Source: Gammaproteobacteria bacterium
GTDB taxonomy: Bacteria; Pseudomonadota; Gammaproteobacteria; Xanthomonadales; Rhodanobacteraceae
DNA: 8,708 nucleotides
Direction of reading: 5' to 3'
Assembly: GCA_005877675.1 (NCBI GenBank)
Contig: VBNZ01000091.1
Coordinates: forward strand, 12,324 to 21,031
The translations under genes were made by a program, and so were the position numbers. The notes beneath the pieces are model-generated. The model was not told where the DNA came from and searched no databases. It saw only the letters and a program-made list of their open reading frames with translations. Every line of letters begins with the position of its first letter. Position 1 is the first letter of the stretch. Positions 1 to 6,693 of this stretch are shown in pieces.

Positions 1-2469
1 AGCGGCGCGGTCGAGCGACACCCGCAATGGACGATGCCGGGCAAGCAACTGAATTCGATCCTCGTCGCGCGCGACGGCAAGCTCTGGGTCGGCCACGCAG
101 ACGGGCTGCGCATCTACGCCACCGATACCGGCGCGTTCAGCGATCTGCCGGTCGATGCGCAGCGCGCCGATGCGCTGCTGCGTGGGCAGGTCGATCTGCT
201 CGCGCAAGACCCGTCCGGCGCGATCTGGGCGAAATCCTATGGCAGCGGAGTCAATCGCATCGATGCGGTCACGCATGCGATCGAACGCTTTGATCCCGAC
301 CATTCAGAGCTGCGCAGCGCGGACATCAGCCAGATCGGTTTCGACCCCGCCGGTACTCTGCTCGTGGCGACCGTCGCCGGACTCGATCGTTTTGATGTGC
401 AACAGAAGAAATTCGCCGCGGTGGCGGGTGCGCCCGTGCAACGCGTGCTCGCGTTCGCCTTCGCCGCGGACGGCACGCTATGGCTGCACACGATCGGTGC
501 GCTCGAGCACTATCGCTACGAACACGGCGGGCTTGCACTGATTGAGCGCATCGGTGCGACCGAAGGCTGGCCGGCGCTATCGCTAGGCGGCATGCAGATC
601 GATCAGCACGGCAACCTGTGGGTCGCGAGCGCGCGCGGCCTGTGGCGTTTCGATCCGGCGACGCGCGCGGTCCGCGTATTCGACACCCACGACGGCCTCG
701 CCAGCGCCGAGTTCACGCGGCTGCCGCTGCTGCAGCGCCGCGACGGCACGATGTTCGGCGGCACGCTCGCGGGTGTGGTCGGCTGGGTGCCGGAACGATT
801 CGAGCGTGCGCCGGATGCGTCCGCGGCGCTGCTGATCGACACGGTTACGGTGCATCGCGACGGCCGCGATATCGAGCTCGACGCGCATGCCGCGCTGCTC
901 GCACTCACCTGGCGCGACCGCGACCTGCGCGTGCAGGCGCGACTGCTGAGCTATGTCGCGCCCGCGGCGCATCGCTATCAGTGGCGGCTCGACGGCCTTG
1001 AGCGCGACTGGTCGGCGGGCACCACGAATGGCGAGCGTAGTTTCCCGAAGCTCGCACCGGGCCGCTATCGCCTGCACGTGCGCGCGAGGGCGAGCGACGG
1101 TACGTGGCACGAAATGCGCGCGCCGCTCTCACTCCAGATGCCGGCACCGCCGTGGGCGACAGCCTGGGCGTACGCGGCTTACATGGTTGCAGCGTTGGCG
1201 CTTGCGTGGTTCGCATTGCGCACGTATCGACAGCGTCTGGACGAACGTCACGCGATCGCCCTGGCCGAGCAGCAGCGCGAATTCGCCGAAAGCGCGAGCG
1301 CGGCGAAGACGAGTTTTCTTGCGACCATGGGGCACGAGATACGCACGCCGATGACCGGCGTGCTCGGCATGACCGAACTGTTGCTCGGCACGAGCTTGAG
1401 CGAGAAGCAGCGTGGCTACGCCGAATCGATCGCAAGTTCCGGCCAAACCATGCTGCGCCTGGTCAACGATTCGCTCGACCTTGCGCGCATCGAGGCCGGC
1501 AAGCTCGACCTCGAGGACGCGCCGTTCGATCTGCACGCGCTCGCGAACGATCTGGCGGCAGTTGCAGCGCCGCTCGCGCAGCACAAGGGTCTTGCATACA
1601 CGCAGACGATCGCGCCGGATGTACCGCGGTACCTGCGTGGCGATGCGATGCGCGTGCGCCAGATATTCCAGAACCTGGTCAACAACGCGATCAAGTTTAC
1701 CGAGCGCGGCGAGGTCGACATCGCGCTCGCGCGCGCGAGCGCGGGCGGCATCGAATTCCGCGTGCGCGATTCGGGACCCGGCATCGACGCAGCGACGCAG
1801 GCGCGTCTGTTTCAGCGCTTCGAGCAGGCCGAAAGCGCGCAGCGCTACGGCGGCAGCGGGCTCGGCCTTGCGATCTGCCGCGAGCTGGCCGCGCGCATGG
1901 GCGGGGAGATCGCGCTCGACAGTACGCCCGGAGTCGGCAGCACGTTTCGCGTCACGCTGCCGTTGCCGGACGTGGTGCTGCAGGCTGAATCGGAAAATGT
2001 GGAAAATTCCACAAAGCTGCAATCCGGCAATGCCGGCGCCTTAGCCGCCGCGGACGAACGCGCGTTGCATGTATTGCTGGTCGAGGACGATGCGACGGTC
2101 GCCGCCGTGGTCGTCGGCCTGGTCGAGGCTCAAGGGCACGCGGTGCGGCATGCCGCGCACGGCCTCGCCGCGCTGAGCGAACTCGCCGCTGCAACATTCG
2201 ACGCTGTGCTGATCGATTTCGATCTGCCCGGACTCGATGGCCTCGCGCTCGCACGCATGTTGCGCACACGCGAGGCGACTCAAGAAAAGCCGCGCCTTTA
2301 TCTGATCGGCGTCACCGCGCGCTCCGCCGGCAATGAGGAAGCGCTCGCGCTGGATGCAGGCATGGATGCGTTCCTGCGCAAGCCGCTTGGCGGCGCGAAG
2401 CTGCGTGCAAGTTTTACGGCAATCGCCATCGCGCGCGATTCCGTGCATTTCGCCTGGACGTGTCGCTGA
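1..2469 (+). CDS. Hybrid sensor histidine kinase with two-component propeller (5' partial)
   Basis: The frame is open from base 1, so the N-terminus lies upstream of the window; the first in-window ATG at 34 is not the true start. About 270 residues carry repeated two-component-regulator propeller motifs (for example LWVGHADGLRIY and LWVASARGLWRFD), giving a probable periplasmic sensor. A Y_Y_Y-type domain follows at about 964-1110 (YQWRLDGLERDW, then LAPGRYRLHVRA) and one membrane helix at about 1153-1218. The HisKA H-box MGHEIRTPM has its phospho-acceptor His at 1333-1335. The ATPase domain shows an N-box (QNLVNNAIKF), DSGPGI and GGSGLGLAI. The C-terminal receiver has the acidic pair at 2086-2091, phospho-acceptor Asp at 2215-2217, Thr at 2314-2316 and Lys at 2380-2382. 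All catalytic motifs are intact. There is no Hpt or DNA-binding domain after the receiver, so the signal presumably leaves by phosphotransfer to a separate partner. The ligand is unknown. Confidence 0.93.
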   Translation, partial: SGAVERHPQWTMPGKQLNSILVARDGKLWVGHADGLRIYATDTGAFSDLPVDAQRADALLRGQVDLLAQDPSGAIWAKSYGSGVNRIDAVTHAIERFDPDHSELRSADISQIGFDPAGTLLVATVAGLDRFDVQQKKFAAVAGAPVQRVLAFAFAADGTLWLHTIGALEHYRYEHGGLALIERIGATEGWPALSLGGMQIDQHGNLWVASARGLWRFDPATRAVRVFDTHDGLASAEFTRLPLLQRRDGTMFGGTLAGVVGWVPERFERAPDASAALLIDTVTVHRDGRDIELDAHAALLALTWRDRDLRVQARLLSYVAPAAHRYQWRLDGLERDWSAGTTNGERSFPKLAPGRYRLHVRARASDGTWHEMRAPLSLQMPAPPWATAWAYAAYMVAALALAWFALRTYRQRLDERHAIALAEQQREFAESASAAKTSFLATMGHEIRTPMTGVLGMTELLLGTSLSEKQRGYAESIASSGQTMLRLVNDSLDLARIEAGKLDLEDAPFDLHALANDLAAVAAPLAQHKGLAYTQTIAPDVPRYLRGDAMRVRQIFQNLVNNAIKFTERGEVDIALARASAGGIEFRVRDSGPGIDAATQARLFQRFEQAESAQRYGGSGLGLAICRELAARMGGEIALDSTPGVGSTFRVTLPLPDVVLQAESENVENSTKLQSGNAGALAAADERALHVLLVEDDATVAAVVVGLVEAQGHAVRHAAHGLAALSELAAATFDAVLIDFDLPGLDGLALARMLRTREATQEKPRLYLIGVTARSAGNEEALALDAGMDAFLRKPLGGAKLRASFTAIAIARDSVHFAWTCR

Positions 2470-2593
2470 ACGCGGCGCGCGGATTTGCGCATGCATGCGC
2501 GATATTTCCGCGGGGTTCATCGCCCGAGCGCTAGCTTCGCGCAAGGAGTCGATGCGGCGTGCAACTCGATTACATTGCTAAGCGACTCCTCTT
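2470..2593. promoter_or_regulatory. Intergenic region with palindromes and a likely promoter
   Basis: This gap between the kinase and the secreted-protein gene holds a perfect 14-bp palindrome, GCGCATGCATGCGC, at 2487-2500. It also holds an 8-bp inverted repeat, AGGAGTCG at 2544-2551 and CGACTCCT at 2583-2590, whose 31-base interior contains a -10-like TACATT at 2571-2576. No good -35 hexamer is visible. The placement suggests promoter control of the downstream gene or a leader hairpin, but this rests only on symmetry and position. No T-tract terminator follows the kinase stop. Confidence 0.35.
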
Positions 2594-2602
2594 ATGACTG
2601 TT

Positions 2603-2608
2603 GAGGAG
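2603..2608 (+). promoter_or_regulatory. Shine-Dalgarno GAGGAG deciding the start at 2615
   Basis: GAGGAG ends six bases before ATG 2615, ideal spacing, and rules out the in-frame ATG at 2594 as the main start. Confidence 0.8.
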
Positions 2609-2614
2609 AACAAC

Positions 2615-3223
2615 ATGACCCAACATAAAAACTTGATCAAGATTACCGCGCTTGCGCTCGCCTTATCTGCTGGTATGGGCACTGTGGCCGATGCCGATAC
2701 TGTGATCGAGGCCGGCAAGCATCATTTCGTGTTCTACCGTGATCACAACATCTACTACGCGCCGGATTCGCACACGTATTACTGGCTCGACAACGGCCGC
2801 TGGCAGACCGGGGCTGTACTGCCTGAGGAAGAACGCGTGTATGCGACCAATGGCGTCGATGTCGTGCTCGATACCGATCGTCCGTACGAGCGCCACGACT
2901 ATGTCGTCTCGCACTATCGCGACTATCAGCCGGCCACCACGACAACCGTCGAGCGCAGATCCGATGACGGCGGCATGGTGACGACGACCACGACGACGAC
3001 CAAGCATCGCTACGTCTACTATGGCGATCACGACATCTTTTTCTCGCCGGAAACCAAGACCTATTTCTGGCAGAGCGACGGCCGCTGGCAATCCGGCAGC
3101 GCGCTACCGGTCGACATGATGCCGTACGTGCGTAGCGGCGGCACCGCGATCGAGCTGGACACGGTGCGTCCGTACGAGCGCCATGATTATGTTGTCACGC
3201 ACTATCGCCATCACGACGACTAA
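2615..3223 (+). CDS. Secreted protein with two tandem copies of an aromatic-rich domain; function unknown
   Basis: The start is set at 2615 because GAGGAG at 2603-2608 sits six bases before it; an in-frame ATG at 2594 would place that Shine-Dalgarno inside the gene. The 202-residue product has a basic N-terminus, a hydrophobic stretch and an ADA signal-peptidase-I-like site near residue 27, so it is probably periplasmic or secreted. Residues 36-102 and 131-198 are two copies of one domain, about half identical. Shared elements are an I-[YF]-[YF]-x-P core, the GRWQ motif and the strongly conserved end D-T-x-RPYERHDYVV. A threonine-rich linker separates them, with runs of four and seven Thr and the charged stretch ERRSDDGG between. 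I do not recognise a characterised family. Tyr, Trp, His and Asp richness is compatible with surface or metal binding, but that is a guess. A strong terminator follows, so it is probably monocistronic. Confidence 0.85.
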   Translation: MTQHKNLIKITALALALSAGMGTVADADTVIEAGKHHFVFYRDHNIYYAPDSHTYYWLDNGRWQTGAVLPEEERVYATNGVDVVLDTDRPYERHDYVVSHYRDYQPATTTTVERRSDDGGMVTTTTTTTKHRYVYYGDHDIFFSPETKTYFWQSDGRWQSGSALPVDMMPYVRSGGTAIELDTVRPYERHDYVVTHYRHHDD

Positions 3224-3281
3224 CCATCGCGCGCGCGGCTCCCTTAGCGGTGTCGCGCTTAGGATTCGCAGGTGATGGTTT

Positions 3282-3308
3282 GGGCCCGCGCAAGCGGGTC
3301 CTTTTCTT
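3282..3308 (+). terminator. Rho-independent terminator of the secreted-protein gene
   Basis: The stem GGGCCCGC / GCGGGTCC (8 bp with one G.U pair) closes a GCAA tetraloop and is followed directly by TTTTCTT. The T-rich tail lies only on the plus-strand side, so it terminates the gene ending at 3223 and not the convergent hemE. Confidence 0.88.
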
Positions 3309-3321
3309 GTGGGTGAGCAAC

Positions 3322-3359
3322 GCAACCTGCGGGAATTGCCCCGCTGATCATCAGGTTGC
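3322..3359. other. Long imperfect hairpin between convergent genes
   Basis: GCAACCTG at 3322-3329 is the exact reverse complement of CAGGTTGC at 3352-3359. Inside lies a smaller stem, CGGG at 3330-3333 with CCCG at 3340-3343. It lies just beyond the hemE stop on the minus strand, where it could act as a transcript-end structure, but it has no T-tract on either side. Confidence 0.4.
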
Positions 3360-3368
3360 CACCGTTGA

Positions 3369-4421
3369 TTACGACGAAGCTGCACTCAGCTCATGCACCG
3401 CATCGACCAACACGCCCAGCCGCTCAGGATCGACATCGGGCGTGATGCCGTGGCCGAGGTTGAACACATGGCCCGGATGCGGGCCGAAGCTCGCGAGCGC
3501 CTTGCCGACTTCGGCGCGGATCGCATCGGGGCTTGCGTGCAATACGGCGGGGTCGAGATTGCCTTGCAGCGCGACGCGTGTGCCCACGCGCACGCGCGCG
3601 TCGTCGAGGCTGATCGTCCAGTCGAGACCGAGCGCGGCGCAGCCAGTGTCGGCAAGCGCTTCGAGATGGCCGTTGGCGCCCTTGCTGAACAGGATCAGCG
3701 GAATGGATTTTGCGACATTGTCACTTTGTAAACTTTGCGCAATTTGCGCCAGATAGCGCAGCGAGAATTCGCGGAACAGTCCGGGGGCGAGCAGGCCGCC
3801 CCAGGTATCGAACACCATCAGCGCCTGCGCGCCGGCGGCGGCCTGTGCGGCGAGATAGCGCACAACCGCACGCGCAACGATGTCAAGCAGTTTGTGCATG
3901 GTTGCCGGGTCGTCCCAGGCGAGCGCCTTCGCGCGCGCGAAGCTGGCCGAGCCTTCGCCCTCGATCATGTAGCAGGCGAGGGTCCACGGGCTGCCGGCGA
4001 AGCCGATCAGCGGTACTTTGCCATTGAGTTCGCGGCGGATCAGACGCACCGCGTCCATCACATAGCGCAGTTCGGTCTCGGGGTCGGGCACGCCGAGCGC
4101 GTCGATATCGGCGCGCGTGCGCACGGGTTTGGCCAGGCGCGGGCCGACGCCTTCGTCGACCGACAGGCCAAGCCCCATCGCGTCGGGTACGGTCAGAATA
4201 TCCGAGAACAGAATCGCCGCATCGAGCGGAAAGCGCGCGATCGGCTGCAGGGTCACCTCGCACGCGAGTTCGGGCGTCTTGCACAGATTGACGAAGCTGC
4301 CGGCGCGCGCGCGCGTGGCGCGATATTCGGGCAGATAGCGCCCGGCCTGGCGCATGATCCACACCGGCGTTGCATCGACGGGTTCGCGCCTGAGTGCGCG
4401 CAGGAAACGATCGTTATCCAT
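3369..4421 (-). CDS. hemE: Uroporphyrinogen decarboxylase
   Basis: HemE removes four carboxyl groups from uroporphyrinogen III to give coproporphyrinogen III in cytosolic haem synthesis. The 350-residue product matches the usual family length of about 350-355. Visible landmarks are the N-terminal RQAGRYLPEYR (Arg24 and Arg28 contact substrate carboxylates in the family), FSDIL with the catalytic Asp at residue 74, GFAGSPWTLACYMIEG with Tyr151, FDTWGG, GNLDP and FNLGHGI with the conserved His near residue 324. The start at 4421 (MDNDRFLRAL) fits the family N-terminus and has GAGAGAAG upstream. The frame stays open to a TTG at 4496, but that extension translates the palindromic repeat and is spurious. 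The WGR gene lies 132 bases upstream on the same strand, with repeat DNA between, so cotranscription is possible but not shown. The loop around QSLQSDNVAKS is AT-richer than its surroundings. Confidence 0.97.
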   Translation of the reverse strand: MDNDRFLRALRREPVDATPVWIMRQAGRYLPEYRATRARAGSFVNLCKTPELACEVTLQPIARFPLDAAILFSDILTVPDAMGLGLSVDEGVGPRLAKPVRTRADIDALGVPDPETELRYVMDAVRLIRRELNGKVPLIGFAGSPWTLACYMIEGEGSASFARAKALAWDDPATMHKLLDIVARAVVRYLAAQAAAGAQALMVFDTWGGLLAPGLFREFSLRYLAQIAQSLQSDNVAKSIPLILFSKGANGHLEALADTGCAALGLDWTISLDDARVRVGTRVALQGNLDPAVLHASPDAIRAEVGKALASFGPHPGHVFNLGHGITPDVDPERLGVLVDAVHELSAASS

Positions 4422-4442
4422 TTGTATACTTCTCTCGAGTTC

Positions 4443-4507
4443 CGTCATCCCGGCGACAGCCGGGATCCAGGGTCTTTGTTTTTGCTGACTGTGCAAACAG
4501 CACAGTC
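4443..4507 (+). repeat. REP-like palindromic repeat, copy A, plus a second hairpin
   Basis: CGTCATCCCGGCGACAGCCGGGATCCAG begins at 4443; its core ATCCCGGC / GCCGGGAT (4447-4454 and 4459-4466) is a perfect 8-bp stem with loop GACA. A second perfect stem, GACTGTGC / GCACAGTC (4487-4494 and 4500-4507), follows with loop AAACA. The first part matches the minus-strand repeat ending at 4955. It lies between the WGR gene and hemE, where it could form structure in a shared transcript. T-rich DNA follows the first hairpin on the plus strand, but no plus-strand gene precedes it. Confidence 0.75.
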
Positions 4508-4553
4508 ACCGGAGTCCGGCTTTGCCGAATTGGCGAGTATTTGTTTATGCGGC

Positions 4554-4814
4554 TCAGCCTGAATACGGCGAATCCGCCCCCTGACTGAACATCAGCTTGA
4601 AGCCGCGCTTCAACTGCGCGTCGCGCGCGTGTTCAAACGCGGCGAGCGCATCGTCGCGCTCGAGGTAGACCTCGCGCTTCAAACTCACGCGGCCGCCCTG
4701 CTGGCCCCATTCGCGCGTCAGCGTCCAGCCGCCTAGCAGATCTTGCTGCAGAGCGATCTGGTAGTACTTCGGCGCCTCGCTCGCGCTAGGCCGGGTTTGC
4801 AGAAAAACGCGCAT
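4554..4814 (-). CDS. Small WGR-domain protein
   Basis: This 86-residue protein is essentially one WGR domain. It has the aromatic strand KYYQIALQQDLLGGW, then WTLTREWGQQGG (variant WGR core at residues 36-40), then a basic strand (RVSLKREVY) and a helix ending QLKRGF. WGR domains are known from poly(ADP-ribose) polymerases, MolR-like proteins and many small stand-alone bacterial proteins; in PARPs they contact DNA, but the role of the stand-alone forms is not established. The start at 4814 has no Shine-Dalgarno but a perfect -10-like TACAAT ending six bases before the ATG, so the mRNA may be leaderless. It lies between aroB and hemE on the same strand, flanked on both sides by related repeats. 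No truncation is apparent. Confidence 0.85.
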   Translation of the reverse strand: MRVFLQTRPSASEAPKYYQIALQQDLLGGWTLTREWGQQGGRVSLKREVYLERDDALAAFEHARDAQLKRGFKLMFSQGADSPYSG

Positions 4815-4820
4815 GACGCA

Positions 4821-4826
4821 ATTGTA
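4821..4826 (-). promoter_or_regulatory. -10-like TACAAT just upstream of the WGR gene
   Basis: On the minus strand GGTACAATTGCGTC runs straight into ATG 4814. A start about seven bases after the hexamer would fall on or next to the ATG. A weak -35 candidate, ATGACG (4851-4846), lies 19 bases upstream and is the end of the repeat element, so the repeat could contribute to the promoter. The hexamer is clear; the rest is inference. Confidence 0.5.
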
Positions 4827-4845
4827 CCGCGAGAAGTCTCCAGCT

Positions 4846-4955
4846 CGTCATTCCGCCGAAGGCCGACCCGGACGCACGGGCGTAGTGAGCAATCCGGCGT
4901 GCATAGTCTCTCGTACAAGAAAGGCACTGGATTTCCGGCGTTCGCCGGAATGACG
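4846..4955 (-). repeat. 110-bp repeat element with 15-bp inverted ends (REP/BIME-like)
   Basis: The left end CGTCATTCCGCCGAA (4846-4860) and the right end TTCGCCGGAATGACG (4941-4955) are inverted copies matching at 14 of 15 positions. The right end includes a perfect palindrome, TTCCGGCGTTCGCCGGAA (4933-4950). Read on the minus strand, CGTCATTCCGGCGAACGCCGG, ATCCAG and a following CTTT.TT match copy A at 4443. It fills the aroB-WGR gap. I see no transposase and no certain target duplication. Confidence 0.7.
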
Positions 4956-4964
4956 GCAAAGAAA

Positions 4965-5168
4965 TTATTTTGACGCGAGTACCGCGCGGATTGCGCCGGC
5001 ATCCACATCCGGCACGATTTCCGCGTGCCCGATGCCGCGCCAGAGAATCAGCCGCAGGCGCCCGGAAAGATTTTTTTTGTCGAGCCGCATCAGCTCGATC
5101 AGATGATCCGGATCGAGGCCATGTGGCAGCGCGATGGGCAAGTCAAAGCGCTGCAGGAGTGCGCCGAG
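4965..5168 (-). pseudogene. aroB: Detached C-terminal segment of AroB in another frame
   Basis: From about 5168 down to the stop at 4965-4967, the frame one base out of step with the main aroB frame reads as the missing end of 3-dehydroquinate synthase. It shows LGALLQRFDLPIALPHGL, then MRLDKKNLSGRLRLILWRG, then EIVPDVD. The DKK motif carries an active-site lysine in characterised DHQ synthases. The segment has no start of its own and is separated from the N-terminal part only by the frame break near 5170. The residues at the join (SPA directly before LGALL) suggest that about four codons plus one base are missing compared with the E. coli-type loop. Confidence 0.8.
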
Positions 5169-6073
5169 GCCGGCGACGCAAGTCCAAGCTGCGCCGACAG
5201 CCGCGCCGCGAGCACCATGCCGATCGCAACGCCTTCGCCGTGCAACAGCGTGCCGTAGCCCGTCGCGGTTTCGATGGCATGGCCGAAGGTGTGGCCGAGA
5301 TTGAGCAGGGCGCGTTCGCCCTGTTCGGTTTCGTCGCGCGCGACGATGCCGGCCTTCTGCGTGCAGCAGTGTGCGATCGCCTGCGCGAGCGCCTGTGCCG
5401 CGCGCACGCGCAATGCGTCGGTGTGTTGTTCCAGCCACGCGAAAAACGTGGCGTCGCCGAGCGCGCCGTATTTCACGATTTCCGCGAAACCTGCGGCGAG
5501 TTCGCGCGGCGGCAGCGTCGCGAGCGTGTCCGTGTCGACGATCACCGCGCGCGGCTGATGGAATGCGCCGACCAGATTTTTGCCAGCCGCAAGATCGACG
5601 CCGGTCTTGCCGCCGACAGAAGAATCGACCATTGCCAGGAGGGTCGTCGGCAGCTGCACGAAGTCGATGCCGCGCATCCAGCAGGCCGCGGCGAAGCCGG
5701 CGAGGTCGCCGATCACGCCGCCACCGAGCGCGAGGATGGTCGCGTCGCGGCTCGCCTTCATTTCGGCCAACGCGGCGAACACGCGCGCGGTGGAATCGAG
5801 CGTCTTGTGCACTTCGCCATCGGGCAGGATCAGTTGCTCGATTTGCAACGATGCATTGCCGCGCGCGAGCGCCGCGCGCAGGCGCTCAAGATACAGCGGC
5901 GCGACCATCTCGTTGCTTACGATCAGGACATGACGGCCGCGGATCACCCGCGCGAAGCGCGCGCCATCGTCGAGCAGGCGCGCGCCGATCGCGATCGGAT
6001 AGCTGCGTGCGCCGAGTTCGACCTGGATTTCCGCCGGAGCCGCTATGGCCATGGTGGTGGAAGTCGCAGTCAT
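5099..6073 (-). CDS. aroB: 3-dehydroquinate synthase, frame broken near its C-terminus
   Basis: AroB converts DAHP to 3-dehydroquinate with catalytic NAD, the second shikimate-pathway step. Residues 1-302 are AroB: the NAD-binding GGGVIGDLAGF (117-127), DSSVGGKTGVDL (150-161), metal ligands predicted at Glu198 (FAEIVKYG), His261 (NLGHTFGHAIE) and His278 (HGEGVAIGM). After SPA at about 5170 the frame goes astray for 22 residues and stops at 5099, while the true C-terminus continues in a neighbouring frame to 4965. As read, the product is 324 residues instead of about 360 and lacks the DKK active-site region, so it would probably be inactive. The ATG at 6073 overlaps the aroK stop (ATGA), indicating translational coupling; an internal ATG at 6052 is a possible alternative. 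It could be a true mutation or a sequence error, and an essential pathway argues for checking the latter first. Confidence 0.9.
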   Translation of the reverse strand: MTATSTTMAIAAPAEIQVELGARSYPIAIGARLLDDGARFARVIRGRHVLIVSNEMVAPLYLERLRAALARGNASLQIEQLILPDGEVHKTLDSTARVFAALAEMKASRDATILALGGGVIGDLAGFAAACWMRGIDFVQLPTTLLAMVDSSVGGKTGVDLAAGKNLVGAFHQPRAVIVDTDTLATLPPRELAAGFAEIVKYGALGDATFFAWLEQHTDALRVRAAQALAQAIAHCCTQKAGIVARDETEQGERALLNLGHTFGHAIETATGYGTLLHGEGVAIGMVLAARLSAQLGLASPASAHSCSALTCPSRCHMASIRII

Positions 6074-6633
6074 GCTGCGCGCCCCGCATCCGTACGCGCC
6101 GGGCTTCGTTGCCAGTGCTGTGCGAGTTCGGCGACGACGCGTCGTGCCGCGCCCGCGCTGCTGCTACCGGGCCCCGCATCGATGATCAGGTCGGCGATTT
6201 CGCGGTACAGCGGTTCGCGTTCGGCCAGGAGCGTGCTGAGCCGCTCACGCCGATCGGGCGCGGCGAGCAGGGGGCGCTTGCGATCGTGCGCGAGGCGCTT
6301 CAGCTGCTGCTCGACTGTGGTTTCGAGATAGACGACGAAGCCGCGTTCGCGCAGGCGCTGGCGGTTTTCGGCGCGCAGCACCGCACCGCCGCCGGTCGAC
6401 AGGAGCACGCCGTGGCGCGCGCTGAGTTCATCGAGCACATCGCTTTCGCGCTTGCGGAATCCGGCCTCGCATTCGAGCTCGAAGATCAGCGGAATATCCG
6501 CGCCGCTGCGCGCCTCGATTTCCTGATCGAGATCGTGGAAGGCAAGCCCGAGCTGCTCCGCCACGCGGCGGCCGACCGTGGTCTTGCCCGCGCCCATCGG
6601 GCCGATCAGGAACAGGTTGGGGGAGGGGTTCAT
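6070..6633 (-). CDS. aroK: Shikimate kinase
   Basis: AroK phosphorylates shikimate to shikimate-3-phosphate with ATP in the cytosol. The 187-residue product has the Walker A loop GPMGAGKTT (11-19), the shikimate-binding FHDLDQEIE with Asp34 and Asp36, Arg60 in GFRKRE, the GGGAV loop (81-85) and the LID arginine in KRPLL (Arg120). Length and motif order are normal for the family and no break is visible. It is the first gene of an aroK-aroB unit; its TGA (6072-6070) overlaps the aroB ATG. No Shine-Dalgarno precedes ATG 6633, but TGCTAGCAT lies seven bases upstream, so a leaderless mRNA is plausible. Confidence 0.97.
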   Translation of the reverse strand: MNPSPNLFLIGPMGAGKTTVGRRVAEQLGLAFHDLDQEIEARSGADIPLIFELECEAGFRKRESDVLDELSARHGVLLSTGGGAVLRAENRQRLRERGFVVYLETTVEQQLKRLAHDRKRPLLAAPDRRERLSTLLAEREPLYREIADLIIDAGPGSSSAGAARRVVAELAQHWQRSPARTDAGRAA

Positions 6634-6640
6634 GAGTCAA

Positions 6641-6646
6641 ATGCTA
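6641..6646 (-). promoter_or_regulatory. aroK: Extended -10-like TGC-TAGCAT upstream of aroK
   Basis: On the minus strand TGCTAGCAT is followed by seven bases and then the aroK ATG. This fits an extended -10 (TGn plus hexamer) whose start site would fall at the start codon. No -35 consensus is visible. The same nine bases precede pdxH. Confidence 0.4.
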
Positions 6647-6687
6647 GCAGGAGAGCGGCCTGCCGTGAGCTGCAGGCCGCGAGCGGG

Positions 6688-6693
6688 TACAAT
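6688..6693 (+). promoter_or_regulatory. xrtH: -10-like TACAAT upstream of the exosortase gene
   Basis: TACAAT lies 31 bases before ATG 6725 in the 91-base gap shared with divergent aroK. A transcript would start near 6700 with a leader of about 25 bases and no obvious Shine-Dalgarno. The -35 region is not recognisable. The 13-mer GGTACAATTGCGT here is identical to that upstream of the WGR gene. Confidence 0.45.

Noticed and set aside
1129..2022. Minus-strand ORF of 297 residues opposite the histidine kinase
   Set aside because: It mirrors the kinase and ATPase domains in the complementary strand and has no motif of its own.
2594..2614. Earlier ATG for the secreted protein
   Set aside because: Its first codons contain the GAGGAG ribosome site used by the ATG at 2615, and the signal peptide begins naturally at 2615.
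4447..4485. Plus-strand intrinsic terminator (GC stem followed by T-rich DNA)
   Set aside because: No plus-strand gene lies upstream, and the stem matches the dispersed repeat at 4933-4955; it is better explained as repeat DNA.
4422..4496. Extended N-terminus of HemE from a TTG at 4496
   Set aside because: The added residues (WIPAVAGMT and neighbours) are translated palindromic repeat; the family N-terminus is MDNDRFLRAL at 4421.
3735..4562. Long plus-strand ORF of 275 residues opposite hemE
   Set aside because: It is antisense to a complete, motif-rich HemE; its sequence is Arg/Ala/Glu-rich without family motifs, as expected for the complementary frame of GC-rich DNA.
5160..5180. Programmed ribosomal frameshift in aroB
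   Set aside because: No slippery heptamer is present at the junction, and codons seem to be missing, which frameshifting would not restore.
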